The notes beneath the pieces were generated by a model. The model saw nothing but the letters and a program-made list of their open reading frames with translations. It did no database searches and had not been told where the DNA came from. Shown here piece by piece: positions 1 to 8,942 of a stretch of 8,998 nucleotides of DNA. Position 1 is the first letter of the stretch, and the number at the start of each line of letters is the position of its first letter. Source of the DNA: Sedimenticola sp. (GTDB lineage: Bacteria > Pseudomonadota > Gammaproteobacteria > Chromatiales > Chromatiaceae); the NCBI GenBank assembly GCA_027038775.1, contig JALWGP010000286.1:1-8998 (forward strand), in the 5' to 3' direction. A program made the translations under genes and the position numbers.

Positions 1-662
<662 letters not shown>

Positions 663-664
663 GC

Positions 665-670
665 GGAGGT
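665..670 (+). promoter_or_regulatory. Candidate ftsI ribosome binding site, unusually close to ATG 672
   Basis: GGAGGT is a near-perfect match to the anti-Shine-Dalgarno core but ends one base before ATG 672, where about 5-9 bases are usual. It may work poorly for that codon. A second purine-rich run, AGAAGAAGG at 706-714, sits 8 bases before the in-frame ATG at 723 and is the main competing arrangement. The sequence alone does not settle which is used. Confidence 0.45.
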
Positions 671-671
671 A

Positions 672-2435
672 ATGGCAGCCAGGCGGAAAAGACGGGCCAG
701 GATGCAGAAGAAGGCCGAGGCGATGCCCAGGACCTACGCCGGGCGCCGCCGTTTTGTGCTGCTTCTCTTCCTGCTGGCGGCGGGCGCCCTGGTGGCGCGC
801 GCCGTGGACCGGCAGATCTTCGAGAAGGACTTCCTCCAGTCCGAGGGCGCCGACCGCTATCTCGACGAAGTGGTGGTGGCGGCCCATCGCGGCGCCATCA
901 CCGACCGCAACGGCGTGGTGCTGGCCATGAGCGCGCCGGTGGACTCCATCGCCGCCAACCCGCGGGTGCTGCGGCCCGACAGCGAAGGGCTGCCGGCCCT
1001 GGCGCGCGCCCTGGGGATGGGACTGGACGACCTGCGCCACCGCCTGGCCCGCTATGGCCATCGCCATTTCGTCTACCTGAAGCGGCGCCTTCCCCCGGCC
1101 CGGGCGCAGCGGGTAATGACGGTGGCACGGGAGAAGGACATCAAGGGGCTGCAGGTCCTGCGCGAGTACCGACGCTACTATCCCGACGGCGAGATCTTCG
1201 CCCACGTGGTGGGCTTCACCGATGTGGACGAGCGCGGCCAGGAAGGGCTGGAGCTGGCCTTCGAGAAGGAGCTGGCGGGCAAGCCCGGGTTGAAGCGGGT
1301 GCTGCGCGACGGTCGCCGCCAGGTGGTGGCCGACGTGGAGAGCCTGCGCATGCCCCGTCCCGGCAGGAACCTGGCCCTGAGCCTGGACCAGCGCCTGCAG
1401 TACATCGCCTACCGCGAGCTCAAGGCGGCCATGAAGAAGCACCGGGCCAGGGCCGGCTCGGTGGTGGTGCTCGACGCCCGTACCGGCGAGGTGCTGGTGA
1501 TGGTGAACCAGCCGGGCTACAACCCCAACGGCAACCGGAGCAGCCGCGGTGGCCGCCTGCTCAACCGGGCGGTGACCCAGGTCTTCGAGCCGGGCTCCAC
1601 CATGAAGCCCTTCATGGTGGCGGCGGCGCTCGACCTGGGGGTGCTGAAGCCGGACGCGCGGCTGGACACCAGCCCCGGGTACATCCGCATCGGCCGCCAC
1701 CAGGTGAAGGACCACCACGACCTGGGCGTGGTGGACCTGAAGACCATCATCCAGAAATCGAGCAACGTGGGGGCCGCCAGGATCGCCCTGCAGCTGCCCC
1801 GGGAGCGGCTGCATGGCTACCTGGAGAAACTGGGCTTCGGCCACGACACGGGCAGCGGCTATCCCGGCGAGGTGAACGGCCGCCTGCGCCCGGCGAAGCG
1901 CTGGGCGAAGATCGACCAGGCCACCCTGGCCTACGGATACGGCATCTCCGTGACCACCCTGCAGCTGGCCCAGGCCTACGCGGTGCTGGCCGCCGATGGG
2001 GTCCGGCATCCCGTGACCCTGCTGCGGCGTGACGGGGCACCCGACGGCGTGCGGGTGTTCAAGGCCTCTGCGGCGCGGGCGGTGCTCCGCATGATGGAAT
2101 CGGTGGTGGCCGAAGGTGGCACCGCCACCCGGGCCGCGGTTCCCGGCTACCGGGTGGCCGGGAAGACGGGCACGGTGAAGAAGGCGGGCAAGGGCGGTTA
2201 CCAGGAGGGGCGGTACGTCTCCCTCTTCGCCGGCATCGCGCCAGCCAGCAGCCCCCGCCTGGTGACCGTGGTGATGATCGACGAGCCGCGCGGCAAGGAG
2301 TACTACGGCGGGCTGGTGGCGGCGCCCGTCTTTGCCCGCGTCATGGACGACGCCCTGCGCCTGCTCAACGTGCCCCCGGACGCCCTGCAGCCGCGCCAGG
2401 CGGTGCGGCTGGCACGGCTGGAGAAGAATCGGTGA
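672..2435 (+). CDS. ftsI: Peptidoglycan D,D-transpeptidase FtsI (PBP3)
   Basis: This class B penicillin-binding protein cross-links septal peptidoglycan in the periplasm and works with FtsW. From this start it has 587 residues, close to E. coli FtsI (588). Visible parts are a very basic cytoplasmic tail (residues 1-27), one membrane segment (about 28-44), the RGAITDRNG motif (73-81) that opens the non-catalytic pedestal domain, and a transpeptidase domain from about residue 235. All three penicillin-binding motifs are intact: STMK with nucleophile Ser309 and Lys312, SSN at 363-365, and KTG at 498-500. The protein is therefore predicted to be active and beta-lactam sensitive. It follows ftsL after 9 bases, the largest gap in the block. 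The start is uncertain: GGAGGT at 665-670 lies only one base from ATG 672, while ATG 723 (residue 18) has an AGAAGG-type site at better spacing and would still leave a short basic tail before the membrane segment. The ftsL stop is in the same frame, so no earlier start exists. Confidence 0.97.
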   Translation: MAARRKRRARMQKKAEAMPRTYAGRRRFVLLLFLLAAGALVARAVDRQIFEKDFLQSEGADRYLDEVVVAAHRGAITDRNGVVLAMSAPVDSIAANPRVLRPDSEGLPALARALGMGLDDLRHRLARYGHRHFVYLKRRLPPARAQRVMTVAREKDIKGLQVLREYRRYYPDGEIFAHVVGFTDVDERGQEGLELAFEKELAGKPGLKRVLRDGRRQVVADVESLRMPRPGRNLALSLDQRLQYIAYRELKAAMKKHRARAGSVVVLDARTGEVLVMVNQPGYNPNGNRSSRGGRLLNRAVTQVFEPGSTMKPFMVAAALDLGVLKPDARLDTSPGYIRIGRHQVKDHHDLGVVDLKTIIQKSSNVGAARIALQLPRERLHGYLEKLGFGHDTGSGYPGEVNGRLRPAKRWAKIDQATLAYGYGISVTTLQLAQAYAVLAADGVRHPVTLLRRDGAPDGVRVFKASAARAVLRMMESVVAEGGTATRAAVPGYRVAGKTGTVKKAGKGGYQEGRYVSLFAGIAPASSPRLVTVVMIDEPRGKEYYGGLVAAPVFARVMDDALRLLNVPPDALQPRQAVRLARLEKNR

Positions 2436-3961
2436 TGGCCCTCGATCGACAGGGAGAGACCTTCAACCGGGCGGGTACGCTGCTCGGCCACCTGGGACTG
2501 GCTCCCGGCGGCTGGGAGGCGCTGGACCTCTCCGGCGTGGCCCTGGACAGCCGCGAGGTGGCGCCGGGCTTCCTCTTCCTTGCCTGTGGGGGCACCCGTT
2601 CCCACGGCCTCGAGCATGTGCGGGATGCCGTGGCGCGCGGGGCCTTCCTGGTGCTGGCCGAGCCCGCCGGGCGCTGGGACGAGGCGCGTATCCACACCCT
2701 CTCCCGGCAGCTGCAGGTGCCGGTGCTGCCCCTGGAGGGGCTCCGGGAAGCGGCCAGCGGCATCGCCGCCCGCTTCCACGGCGAGCCGGCGAGGGAAATG
2801 CGCATGATCGGCGTCACCGGCACCAACGGCAAGACCAGCGTCACCCTCTTTCTCGCCCAGGCCCTGGCCGGCGCCTGGCGCTGCGCCGTCACCGGTACCA
2901 TCGGCAACGGTTTCCCCGGCGCGCTGGAGCCCTCCACCCACACCACGCCCGACGCGGTGCAGGCGCAGCGCCTGCTGGCCTCGCTGAGGTCGGCGGGCGC
3001 CGAGGCGGTGGCCATGGAGGTCTCCTCCCACGCCCTGGACCAGCACCGGCTGGCGGCGGTGCCCTTCCACACCGCGGTCTTCACCAACCTCAGCCGCGAC
3101 CACCTCGACTACCACGGCTCCATGCGCGCCTACGCCTCGGCCAAGCAGCGGCTGTTCCGGCAGGAGGGGCTGGAGCTGGCGGTGCTCAACACCGACGACG
3201 ACACGGGCGCGGAACTGCTGGAGCTGGTGAAAGGGCAGGTGCGCACCGTGGCCTGTCACCGCGGCGGCCGCACCCTGGGCGCCGACGAGTTCGTGCGCCT
3301 GGAGTCCCTGGAACACGGCGACGCCGGCCTGCGGCTGGAGGTGGCCAGTTCCTGGGGCAGGGGCGTGGTCGAGAGCAGCCTGGTGGGGGACTTCAACGCC
3401 ACCAACCTGCTGCTGGTGCTGGGCGTGCTCCTCGGCTGGGGGCTCTCCATGGAGGAGGCGGTGGAGCGCCTTTCCCGGCTGCAGACGGTGCCCGGCCGCA
3501 TGCAGCGCTTCGGCGGCGGTGACCGCCCGCTGGTGGTGGTGGACTACGCCCACACGCCCGACGCCCTGCAGCGCGCGCTCACCAGCCTGCGCGCCCACAC
3601 CCGCGGGCGCCTGTGGTGTGTCTTCGGTTGTGGCGGCGACCGTGATCGCGGCAAGCGGCCGCAGATGGGACGCATCGCCGAGGCGCTGGCCGACGAGGTG
3701 ATCGTCACCGACGACAACCCGCGCCACGAGCCCTCGGCCAGCATCATCGCCGATATCCTGGAGGGCATGGAGTCGCCGGGCGGTGCCCATGTGATCCCCG
3801 ACCGTGCCTGGGCCATCGTCACCGCCCTGGCCGAGGCGCAGCCGGGCGACGCCGTGCTGGTGGCCGGCAAGGGACATGAGACCTGCCAGCAGATCGGCGA
3901 CCTGAAGCAGCCCTTCAGCGACGTGGAGCAGGTGCGCCGCTGGCTGGAGGAGGGAAGATGA
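2432..3961 (+). CDS. murE: UDP-N-acetylmuramoyl-L-alanyl-D-glutamate--2,6-diaminopimelate ligase MurE
   Basis: MurE is a cytoplasmic ATP-dependent Mur ligase that adds the third stem-peptide residue. The 509-residue length is slightly above E. coli MurE (495). The N-terminal UDP-sugar-binding domain carries ALDSREVAPGFLF (about 37-49). The central ATPase domain has the P-loop GTNGKTS (130-136), MEVSSHALDQHR, FTNLSRDHLDYHG, and Lys238 in the AYASAKQRLF segment, which aligns with the lysine that is carbamylated in characterised MurE enzymes. The C-terminal domain has DYAHTPDAL (371-379) and DNPR at 428-431. DNPR is the signature of meso-diaminopimelate-specific enzymes, as opposed to lysine-adding ones, so this organism should make Gram-negative type DAP peptidoglycan. 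Two starts are possible: GTG 2432, overlapping the ftsI stop by 4 bases, or ATG 2435, overlapping by one base. A GGAG at 2420-2423 serves either, with spacings of 8 and 11. The choice changes the protein by one residue; the numbering here uses GTG. Confidence 0.97.
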   Translation: MMALDRQGETFNRAGTLLGHLGLAPGGWEALDLSGVALDSREVAPGFLFLACGGTRSHGLEHVRDAVARGAFLVLAEPAGRWDEARIHTLSRQLQVPVLPLEGLREAASGIAARFHGEPAREMRMIGVTGTNGKTSVTLFLAQALAGAWRCAVTGTIGNGFPGALEPSTHTTPDAVQAQRLLASLRSAGAEAVAMEVSSHALDQHRLAAVPFHTAVFTNLSRDHLDYHGSMRAYASAKQRLFRQEGLELAVLNTDDDTGAELLELVKGQVRTVACHRGGRTLGADEFVRLESLEHGDAGLRLEVASSWGRGVVESSLVGDFNATNLLLVLGVLLGWGLSMEEAVERLSRLQTVPGRMQRFGGGDRPLVVVDYAHTPDALQRALTSLRAHTRGRLWCVFGCGGDRDRGKRPQMGRIAEALADEVIVTDDNPRHEPSASIIADILEGMESPGGAHVIPDRAWAIVTALAEAQPGDAVLVAGKGHETCQQIGDLKQPFSDVEQVRRWLEEGR

Positions 3962-5328
3962 TCCGCTTCTCTCTCACGGAACTGGCCCGGGAGCTGCCCG
4001 CGGTGCTGCACGGCGCCGATGCCGAGGTGTCCGGCGTGGGCAGCGACAGCCGCACCCTGGAGCCGGGCCAGCTCTTCGTGGCCCTGCGCGGGCCCAACTT
4101 CGACGGTCACGACTATCTGGAGGCGGCGGCGCGACGGGGCGCCGCCGGCGCCCTGGTGGACCACCACGTCAGCGATGCGCTGCCCTGCCTGCAGGTGGAG
4201 GATACCCGCCTGGGGCTGGGCCGCCTCGGCGCGCTCTGGCGGAAAAGATCCCCGGCGCAGGTGGTGGCCGTCACCGGCAGCAACGGCAAGACCACGGTGA
4301 AGGAGATGCTGGCCGCCATCCTCTCCCGGGTGGACGAGACCCTGGCTACGCGGGGCAACCTGAACAACGACATCGGCCTGCCGCTCACCCTCTGCCGCCT
4401 GCAGGAGGAGCGCTTCGCCGTGGTGGAGCTGGGCGCCAACCATCCCGGCGAGATCGGCTATCTCAGCCGCATCGCCCGGCCCGACGTGGCGGTGCTCAAC
4501 AACGCCGGCCGCGCCCACCTGGAAGGGTTCGGCAGCGTGGAAGCGGTGGCCCGCGCCAAGGCGGAGATTCTCGAGGGGCTGGCCGGGGACGGGGTATTCG
4601 TCTTCAACGCCGACGATCCCCACGCCCCCCTCTGGTGCGAGCTGGCGGAAGGGGTCCGCAGAATCGGCTTCGGCGTGCGCGAGGCGGCGGAGGTGACCAG
4701 CCCGGCGGACTCCCTGGAGCTGCGCTGGGACGAGGCGGGCTTCCACAGCGAGTTCGAAGTGCACACTCCCTCCGCCACCTTCCGCGTATCCCTGGCCCTC
4801 ACCGGCGAGCACAACCGTATGAACGCCCTGGCCGCCATCGCCGCCGCCCACGCCCTGGGCGTGCCCGAGGCGGCCATGGTGGAGGGGCTGGCCTCCCTGC
4901 GGCCGGTGGCCGGGCGCCTGGCGCCGCGGAGGGGACCGAAGGGCGTGCGCGTGGTGGACGACAGCTACAACGCCAATCCTGAATCGGTTCGCATGGCGGT
5001 TGAAGTGCTCTGCCGGGCGCCGGGCCGCAGGCTGCTGGTGCTGGGCGACCTGGGCGAGCTGGGGGCGGATGCCGAGGTGCTGCACGGCGAGCTGGGCCTC
5101 CACGCCCGCCAGCGGGGCGTGGACCTGCTGCTCACCTGCGGCTGCCTGAGCCGGGCGGCGGCGGAGTCCTTCGGCGGCGGTGCCCGCCACTTCGATACCC
5201 GCGAGGCGCTGGTGGAGGCGCTCGCGGAGTTGCTCCGGCCCGGGGACACGGTGCTGGTGAAAGGTTCGCGCGCCGCCGCCATGGACCGGGTGGTGGAAGC
5301 GCTCTGCGGGGAGGGGCAGGCATGCTGA
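3958..5328 (+). CDS. murF: UDP-N-acetylmuramoyl-tripeptide--D-alanyl-D-alanine ligase MurF
   Basis: MurF is a cytoplasmic ligase that uses ATP to add the D-Ala-D-Ala dipeptide to the UDP-MurNAc-tripeptide made by MurE, completing the pentapeptide that MraY uses. It has 456 residues (E. coli: 452). The N-terminal domain shows [20 protein letters not shown] (about 23-42). The central domain has the P-loop GSNGKTT (107-113), then [32 protein letters not shown] and [13 protein letters not shown], all typical of MurF. The C-terminal domain has [10 protein letters not shown] (334-343) and, near the end, [17 protein letters not shown]. No key motif is missing. The start overlaps the murE stop in an ATGA arrangement, and a strong GGAGG (3946-3950) inside the murE coding end lies 7 bases upstream, supporting this ATG. 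The 3' end overlaps mraY by 7 bases. Confidence 0.97.
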   Translation: MIRFSLTELARELPAVLHGADAEVSGVGSDSRTLEPGQLFVALRGPNFDGHDYLEAAARRGAAGALVDHHVSDALPCLQVEDTRLGLGRLGALWRKRSPAQVVAVTGSNGKTTVKEMLAAILSRVDETLATRGNLNNDIGLPLTLCRLQEERFAVVELGANHPGEIGYLSRIARPDVAVLNNAGRAHLEGFGSVEAVARAKAEILEGLAGDGVFVFNADDPHAPLWCELAEGVRRIGFGVREAAEVTSPADSLELRWDEAGFHSEFEVHTPSATFRVSLALTGEHNRMNALAAIAAAHALGVPEAAMVEGLASLRPVAGRLAPRRGPKGVRVVDDSYNANPESVRMAVEVLCRAPGRRLLVLGDLGELGADAEVLHGELGLHARQRGVDLLLTCGCLSRAAAESFGGGARHFDTREALVEALAELLRPGDTVLVKGSRAAAMDRVVEALCGEGQAC

Positions 5329-6404
5329 TCTGGCTCGCCGACTGGCTCGCCCAGTTCGATCCCGCCTTTCGGGTCTTCCACTACATCACCTTGCGCGCCA
5401 TCCTCGGGGTGCTCACGGCGCTGGTGATCTCCTTCGTGGTGGGACCGGTGATGATCCGCCGCCTGAGCCAGTACAAGATCGGCCAGACGGTGCGTGACGA
5501 CGGTCCCGAGAGCCACCTCTCCAAGGCGGGTACTCCTACCATGGGTGGCGCCCTCATCCTGGTGGCGGTGGCCATCTCGGTGCTGCTCTGGTCGAAGCTG
5601 GACAACCGCTACGTCTGGATCGTGCTGCTCACCACCCTGGCCTTCGGCGTGGTGGGACTGGTGGACGACTACCGCAAGCTGGTGCTGCGCGACTCGAAGG
5701 GGCTGCCCGCCCGCTGGAAATACCTGTGGCAGTCGGTGTTCGGTTTCGCCGCCGCCTATGCCCTCTACGCCACCGCCAGCGTGCCGGCCGAGACCCAGCT
5801 CATCGTACCCTTCTTCAAGGACGTGGTGGTGGAGCTCGGTCCCGCCTTCGTCCTGCTCGGCTACTTCGTCATCGTGGGTTCCTCCAACGCGGTGAACCTC
5901 ACCGACGGCCTGGACGGCCTCGCCATCCTGCCCACGGTAATGGTGGCAGGCGCCCTGGGGGTCTTCGCCTACGTCTCCGGCCACCTCTACCTGTCGAAGT
6001 ACCTGCTCATTCCCTACCTGCCCGGGGTGGGAGAGCTCACCATATTCTGCGGCGCCCTGGTGGGGGCCGGGCTGGGGTTCCTCTGGTTCAACGCCTATCC
6101 CGCCCAGGTCTTCATGGGCGACGTGGGCGCGCTGGCGCTGGGAGCCGCCCTGGGCGTGGTGGCGATGGCCGTGCGCCAGGAACTGGTCCTTTTCATCATG
6201 GGTGGCGTCTTCGTGGTGGAGACGGTGTCGGTGATCCTGCAGGTGGCCTCCTACCGGCTCACCGGGCGCCGCATCTTCCGCATGGCGCCACTGCATCACC
6301 ATTTTGAGCTCAAGGGATGGCCCGAGCCCAGGGTCATCGTGCGGTTCTGGATCGTCACGGTGATCCTGGTGCTCATCGGCCTTGCCACGCTGAAGATCCG
6401 GTGA
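5322..6404 (+). CDS. mraY: Phospho-N-acetylmuramoyl-pentapeptide-transferase MraY
   Basis: MraY is a polytopic inner-membrane enzyme that transfers phospho-MurNAc-pentapeptide from UDP to undecaprenyl phosphate, giving lipid I. It has 360 residues, the same length as E. coli MraY, and the two align almost without gaps by eye. Landmarks are [18 protein letters not shown] after the first membrane segments, VDDYRK with Asp115-Asp116, [28 protein letters not shown] with Asp267, and [15 protein letters not shown] with the histidine triad at 325-327. These Asp residues match the Mg2+/catalytic positions known for the family. About ten hydrophobic membrane segments can be followed. A GGAGG at 5310-5314, inside the murF end, lies 7 bases before the ATG. 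The gene ends one base before murD. Tunicamycin-like nucleosides and phage lysis protein E act on this family; nothing in the sequence speaks to resistance. Confidence 0.98.
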   Translation: MLIWLADWLAQFDPAFRVFHYITLRAILGVLTALVISFVVGPVMIRRLSQYKIGQTVRDDGPESHLSKAGTPTMGGALILVAVAISVLLWSKLDNRYVWIVLLTTLAFGVVGLVDDYRKLVLRDSKGLPARWKYLWQSVFGFAAAYALYATASVPAETQLIVPFFKDVVVELGPAFVLLGYFVIVGSSNAVNLTDGLDGLAILPTVMVAGALGVFAYVSGHLYLSKYLLIPYLPGVGELTIFCGALVGAGLGFLWFNAYPAQVFMGDVGALALGAALGVVAMAVRQELVLFIMGGVFVVETVSVILQVASYRLTGRRIFRMAPLHHHFELKGWPEPRVIVRFWIVTVILVLIGLATLKIR

Positions 6405-6405
6405 C

Positions 6406-7770
6406 ATGAAGACGGCCACGGCAATCCACAGCGACAAGGAGCCCAGGCGCGCACTGGTGGTGGGGCTGGGCAGGACCGGGCTCTCTTGCGCCCGCTGGCT
6501 CGCCGGCCAGGGGTGGCAGGTGGCGGTCACCGACAGCCGCGAGGAACCGCCCGCACTGGTGGAACTGCGCCGCAGCCTGCCCGACGTGGGGCTCTTCCTG
6601 GGCGGTTTCCCACCCGAGGCCTTCGAGCATGCCGACCTGCTGGTGGTGAGCCCCGGCGTCCCCCTGAGCACCCCCCAGGTGCGGGCGGCGCAGGAGCGTG
6701 GCGTGCCGGCGGTGGGCGACGTGGAGCTCTTCGCGCAGACGGTGAACCGCCCGGTGGCGGCCATCACCGGTTCCAACGGCAAGAGCACCGTGACCACCCT
6801 GCTGGGAATGATGGCCCGCGAGGCGGGGCTGAGAACCGCCGTGGGCGGCAACCTGGGCGAGCCGGTGCTGGAGCTGCTGGGCAGCGAGGCCGAGCTCTAC
6901 GTGGTGGAGCTCTCCAGCTTCCAGCTCGAGACTACCGAGAGCCTGAGCCCCGCGGTGGCCGTGGTGCTCAACGTGAGTGCCGACCACATGGATCGCTACC
7001 CCTCCCTCGAGGCCTACGCCGAGACCAAGGCGCGCATCTACCGCCAGGCCGAGGTGGGGGTCTGCAACCTGGACGATCCCCGGGTGGCGGCCATGCCGCG
7101 CGCCGGCGAGACGCTCTTCTTCACCCTGGGCGAGCCCGAATCCGACGAGACTTTCGGCGTGCGCGAGCTCGACGGCGGGTCCTGGCTCTGCCGCGGCACC
7201 CGGCCCCTCCTGCCGGTGCGCGAGCTGCGCATGCCCGGCCTGCACAACCGTGCCAACGCCCTGGCGGCGCTGGCCATGGGCACGGCGCTCAATCTCCCGC
7301 TGGAGGCGATGACCGCCGCGCTGCGCAGTTTTCCCGGCCTGCCCCACCGCACCGAGCACCTGGGCACCATCGCCGGGGTGGAGTGGTACAACGACTCCAA
7401 GGGCACCAATCCCGGCGCCACCATCGCCGCCCTCGAGGGGCTGGCCTCGGATGCGGGCCGCACCGTGCTCATCGCCGGCGGCCAGGGCAAGGGCGCCGAC
7501 TTCTCCGAGCTGGCCCCCGCCGTGAAGGCCCATGCCCGCGCCCTGGTGCTGCTGGGCGAGGACGCCGACCGCATCGCCGCGGCGCTGGAGGGGACGGTGC
7601 CCATGGTGAAGGTGGCCGACATGACCGAGGCGGTGGAGCGGGCCGCGGAGCTGGCCCGGCCCGGCGACCGGGTGCTGCTCTCGCCCGCCTGTGCCAGCTT
7701 CGACATGTTCCGGGGTTTCGAGCACCGGGGCGAGGTGTTCCGCCGCTGCGTGGAGGGACTGCGCCCATGA
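6406..7770 (+). CDS. murD: UDP-N-acetylmuramoyl-L-alanine--D-glutamate ligase MurD
   Basis: MurD is a cytoplasmic Mur ligase that adds D-glutamate to UDP-MurNAc-L-Ala, the step before MurE. It has 454 residues against 438 in E. coli, the excess partly from a short N-terminal lead before the first strand. The Rossmann-like N-terminal domain starts with ALVVGLGRTGLSCARWLAG (about 16-34) and has VVSPGVP. The central domain has the P-loop GSNGKST (122-128), VELSSFQLE, LNVSADHMDRY, and Lys208 in AETKARIYR, the position of the carbamylated lysine in known MurD. The C-terminal domain has YNDSKGTNPGAT and the SPACASFDMFRGFEHRG block near the end. All expected motifs are present. The ATG follows the mraY stop after a single base with no convincing Shine-Dalgarno sequence, so initiation probably depends on ribosomes finishing mraY. 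The stop overlaps ftsW by 4 bases. Confidence 0.97.
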   Translation: MKTATAIHSDKEPRRALVVGLGRTGLSCARWLAGQGWQVAVTDSREEPPALVELRRSLPDVGLFLGGFPPEAFEHADLLVVSPGVPLSTPQVRAAQERGVPAVGDVELFAQTVNRPVAAITGSNGKSTVTTLLGMMAREAGLRTAVGGNLGEPVLELLGSEAELYVVELSSFQLETTESLSPAVAVVLNVSADHMDRYPSLEAYAETKARIYRQAEVGVCNLDDPRVAAMPRAGETLFFTLGEPESDETFGVRELDGGSWLCRGTRPLLPVRELRMPGLHNRANALAALAMGTALNLPLEAMTAALRSFPGLPHRTEHLGTIAGVEWYNDSKGTNPGATIAALEGLASDAGRTVLIAGGQGKGADFSELAPAVKAHARALVLLGEDADRIAAALEGTVPMVKVADMTEAVERAAELARPGDRVLLSPACASFDMFRGFEHRGEVFRRCVEGLRP

Positions 7771-8942
7771 ACACCGCCGTCTGCAGGTCGAGGGGCATGC
7801 GCGGGCTTCCGTCCGGTGTCGACGGGTGGCTGCTGCTCGACGTGCTGCTGCTGGCCGGCCTGGGCGTGGTGATGGTGAGCTCCGCCTCCCTCCACCTGGG
7901 CGGCGCCCGGGGTGAGCCCTTCGCCTACCTGGAGAAGCACCTGCTGGCCCTCTTCCTGGGGGTGACCGGCGCCTTCCTCGCCCTGCAGGTGCCGAGCCGC
8001 TGGCTGGAGCGGGCGAGCCCCGCCCTCTACTTTCTCGGCATCGCGCTGCTGGTGCTGGTGCTGATCCCCGGTGTGGGCAAGACGGTGAACGGCGCCACCC
8101 GCTGGGTAGCGGTGGGCGGCTTCAACCTGCAGACCTCGGAGTTCATGAAGCTCTTCATGATCTTCTACATGGCCGGCTACCTGGTGCGGCGCAAGGTGGA
8201 GGTGGCCCATACCCTCTGGGGGGTGGTGAAGCCGGTGATGCTGGTGGCGCTGGCCGCCATGCTGCTCATGGCCCAGCCCGACTTCGGCACCACTGCAGTG
8301 CTGCTGGCCACGGTGATGGGCATGCTCTTCCTCGGCGGCGCCCCCCTGTGGCAGTTCGGCACCCTCTTCCTGCTGGTGCTGCTGGGTGGCGCTGCCCTGG
8401 TGGTCACCTCCCCCTACCGGCTGGAGCGGGTCACCTCCTTCCTCGATCCCTGGTCCGATCCGCTGGATTCGGGCTACCAGCTCTCCCAGGCGCTCATCGC
8501 CTTCGGCCGGGGAGAATGGACCGGGGTGGGGCTGGGCAACGGCATCCAGAAGCAGTTCTACCTGCCCGAGGCCCACACCGACTTCATCATGGCGGTGATC
8601 GGCGAGGAGTTCGGCCTGGTGGGCACCCTCGCCGTGATCCTGCTCTTCGCCCTGCTCGTGTGGCGCGCCTTCTCCATCGGTGCCCTGGCCGAGGCCGCCG
8701 GCCGCCGCTACGCCGCCCACGTGGCCTGGGGCATCGGTCTGTGGCTCGGCATGCAGGCTTTCATCAACATCGGCGTCAACGTGGGGCTGCTGCCCACCAA
8801 GGGGCTGACCCTGCCCTTCATCAGCTACGGCAGCAACAGTCTCATCGTCAGCTGCGTGGCGGTGGGCGTGCTGCTGCGCATCCACTGGGAGAACTGCACC
8901 GGCGACGAGTCGGCGGGAGGGGTGCCGTGGCGCGCATCCTGA
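7767..8942 (+). CDS. ftsW: SEDS-family peptidoglycan glycosyltransferase FtsW
   Basis: FtsW is a polytopic inner-membrane protein that polymerises lipid II at the septum as partner of FtsI. It has 391 residues (E. coli: 414), with about ten membrane segments. Family landmarks are GLGVVMVSSAS in the first segment, NGATRWVAVGGFNLQTSEF, AQPDFGTTAVLL, GYQLSQALIAFGRGEWTGVGLGN, LPEAHTDFIMAVIGEEFG with Asp272 as the likely equivalent of the essential SEDS aspartate, and LLPTKGLTLPFISYG near the end. SYGGSS and QP(S/A)EL, common in the family, read YGSNS (354-358) and QTSEF (122-126) here. The adjacent FtsI and the PEAHTDF and AQPDFGT motifs favour FtsW over its paralogue RodA. The chosen ATG overlaps the murD stop (ATGA) and has GGAGGG (7752-7757) 9 bases upstream. 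The frame stays open far upstream through murD, but that translation has no family resemblance. ATG 7797 is a weaker alternative start. Confidence 0.96.
   Translation: MNTAVCRSRGMRGLPSGVDGWLLLDVLLLAGLGVVMVSSASLHLGGARGEPFAYLEKHLLALFLGVTGAFLALQVPSRWLERASPALYFLGIALLVLVLIPGVGKTVNGATRWVAVGGFNLQTSEFMKLFMIFYMAGYLVRRKVEVAHTLWGVVKPVMLVALAAMLLMAQPDFGTTAVLLATVMGMLFLGGAPLWQFGTLFLLVLLGGAALVVTSPYRLERVTSFLDPWSDPLDSGYQLSQALIAFGRGEWTGVGLGNGIQKQFYLPEAHTDFIMAVIGEEFGLVGTLAVILLFALLVWRAFSIGALAEAAGRRYAAHVAWGIGLWLGMQAFINIGVNVGLLPTKGLTLPFISYGSNSLIVSCVAVGVLLRIHWENCTGDESAGGVPWRAS
8915..8922 (+). promoter_or_regulatory. Ribosome binding site for murG inside the ftsW end
   Basis: GGGAGGGG contains GGAGG at 8916-8920, ending 6 bases before GTG 8927. 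It lies within the last codons of ftsW and decides the murG start, since the next in-frame ATG (8945) would cut into the conserved N-terminal strand directly before the glycine-rich loop. Confidence 0.75.

Noticed and set aside
2332..3522. A 396-codon + strand frame overlapping the end of ftsI and most of murE.
   Set aside because: The translation is Gly/Ala/Arg/Pro-rich without domains and is a frame shadow of murE, whose own frame carries all ligase motifs.
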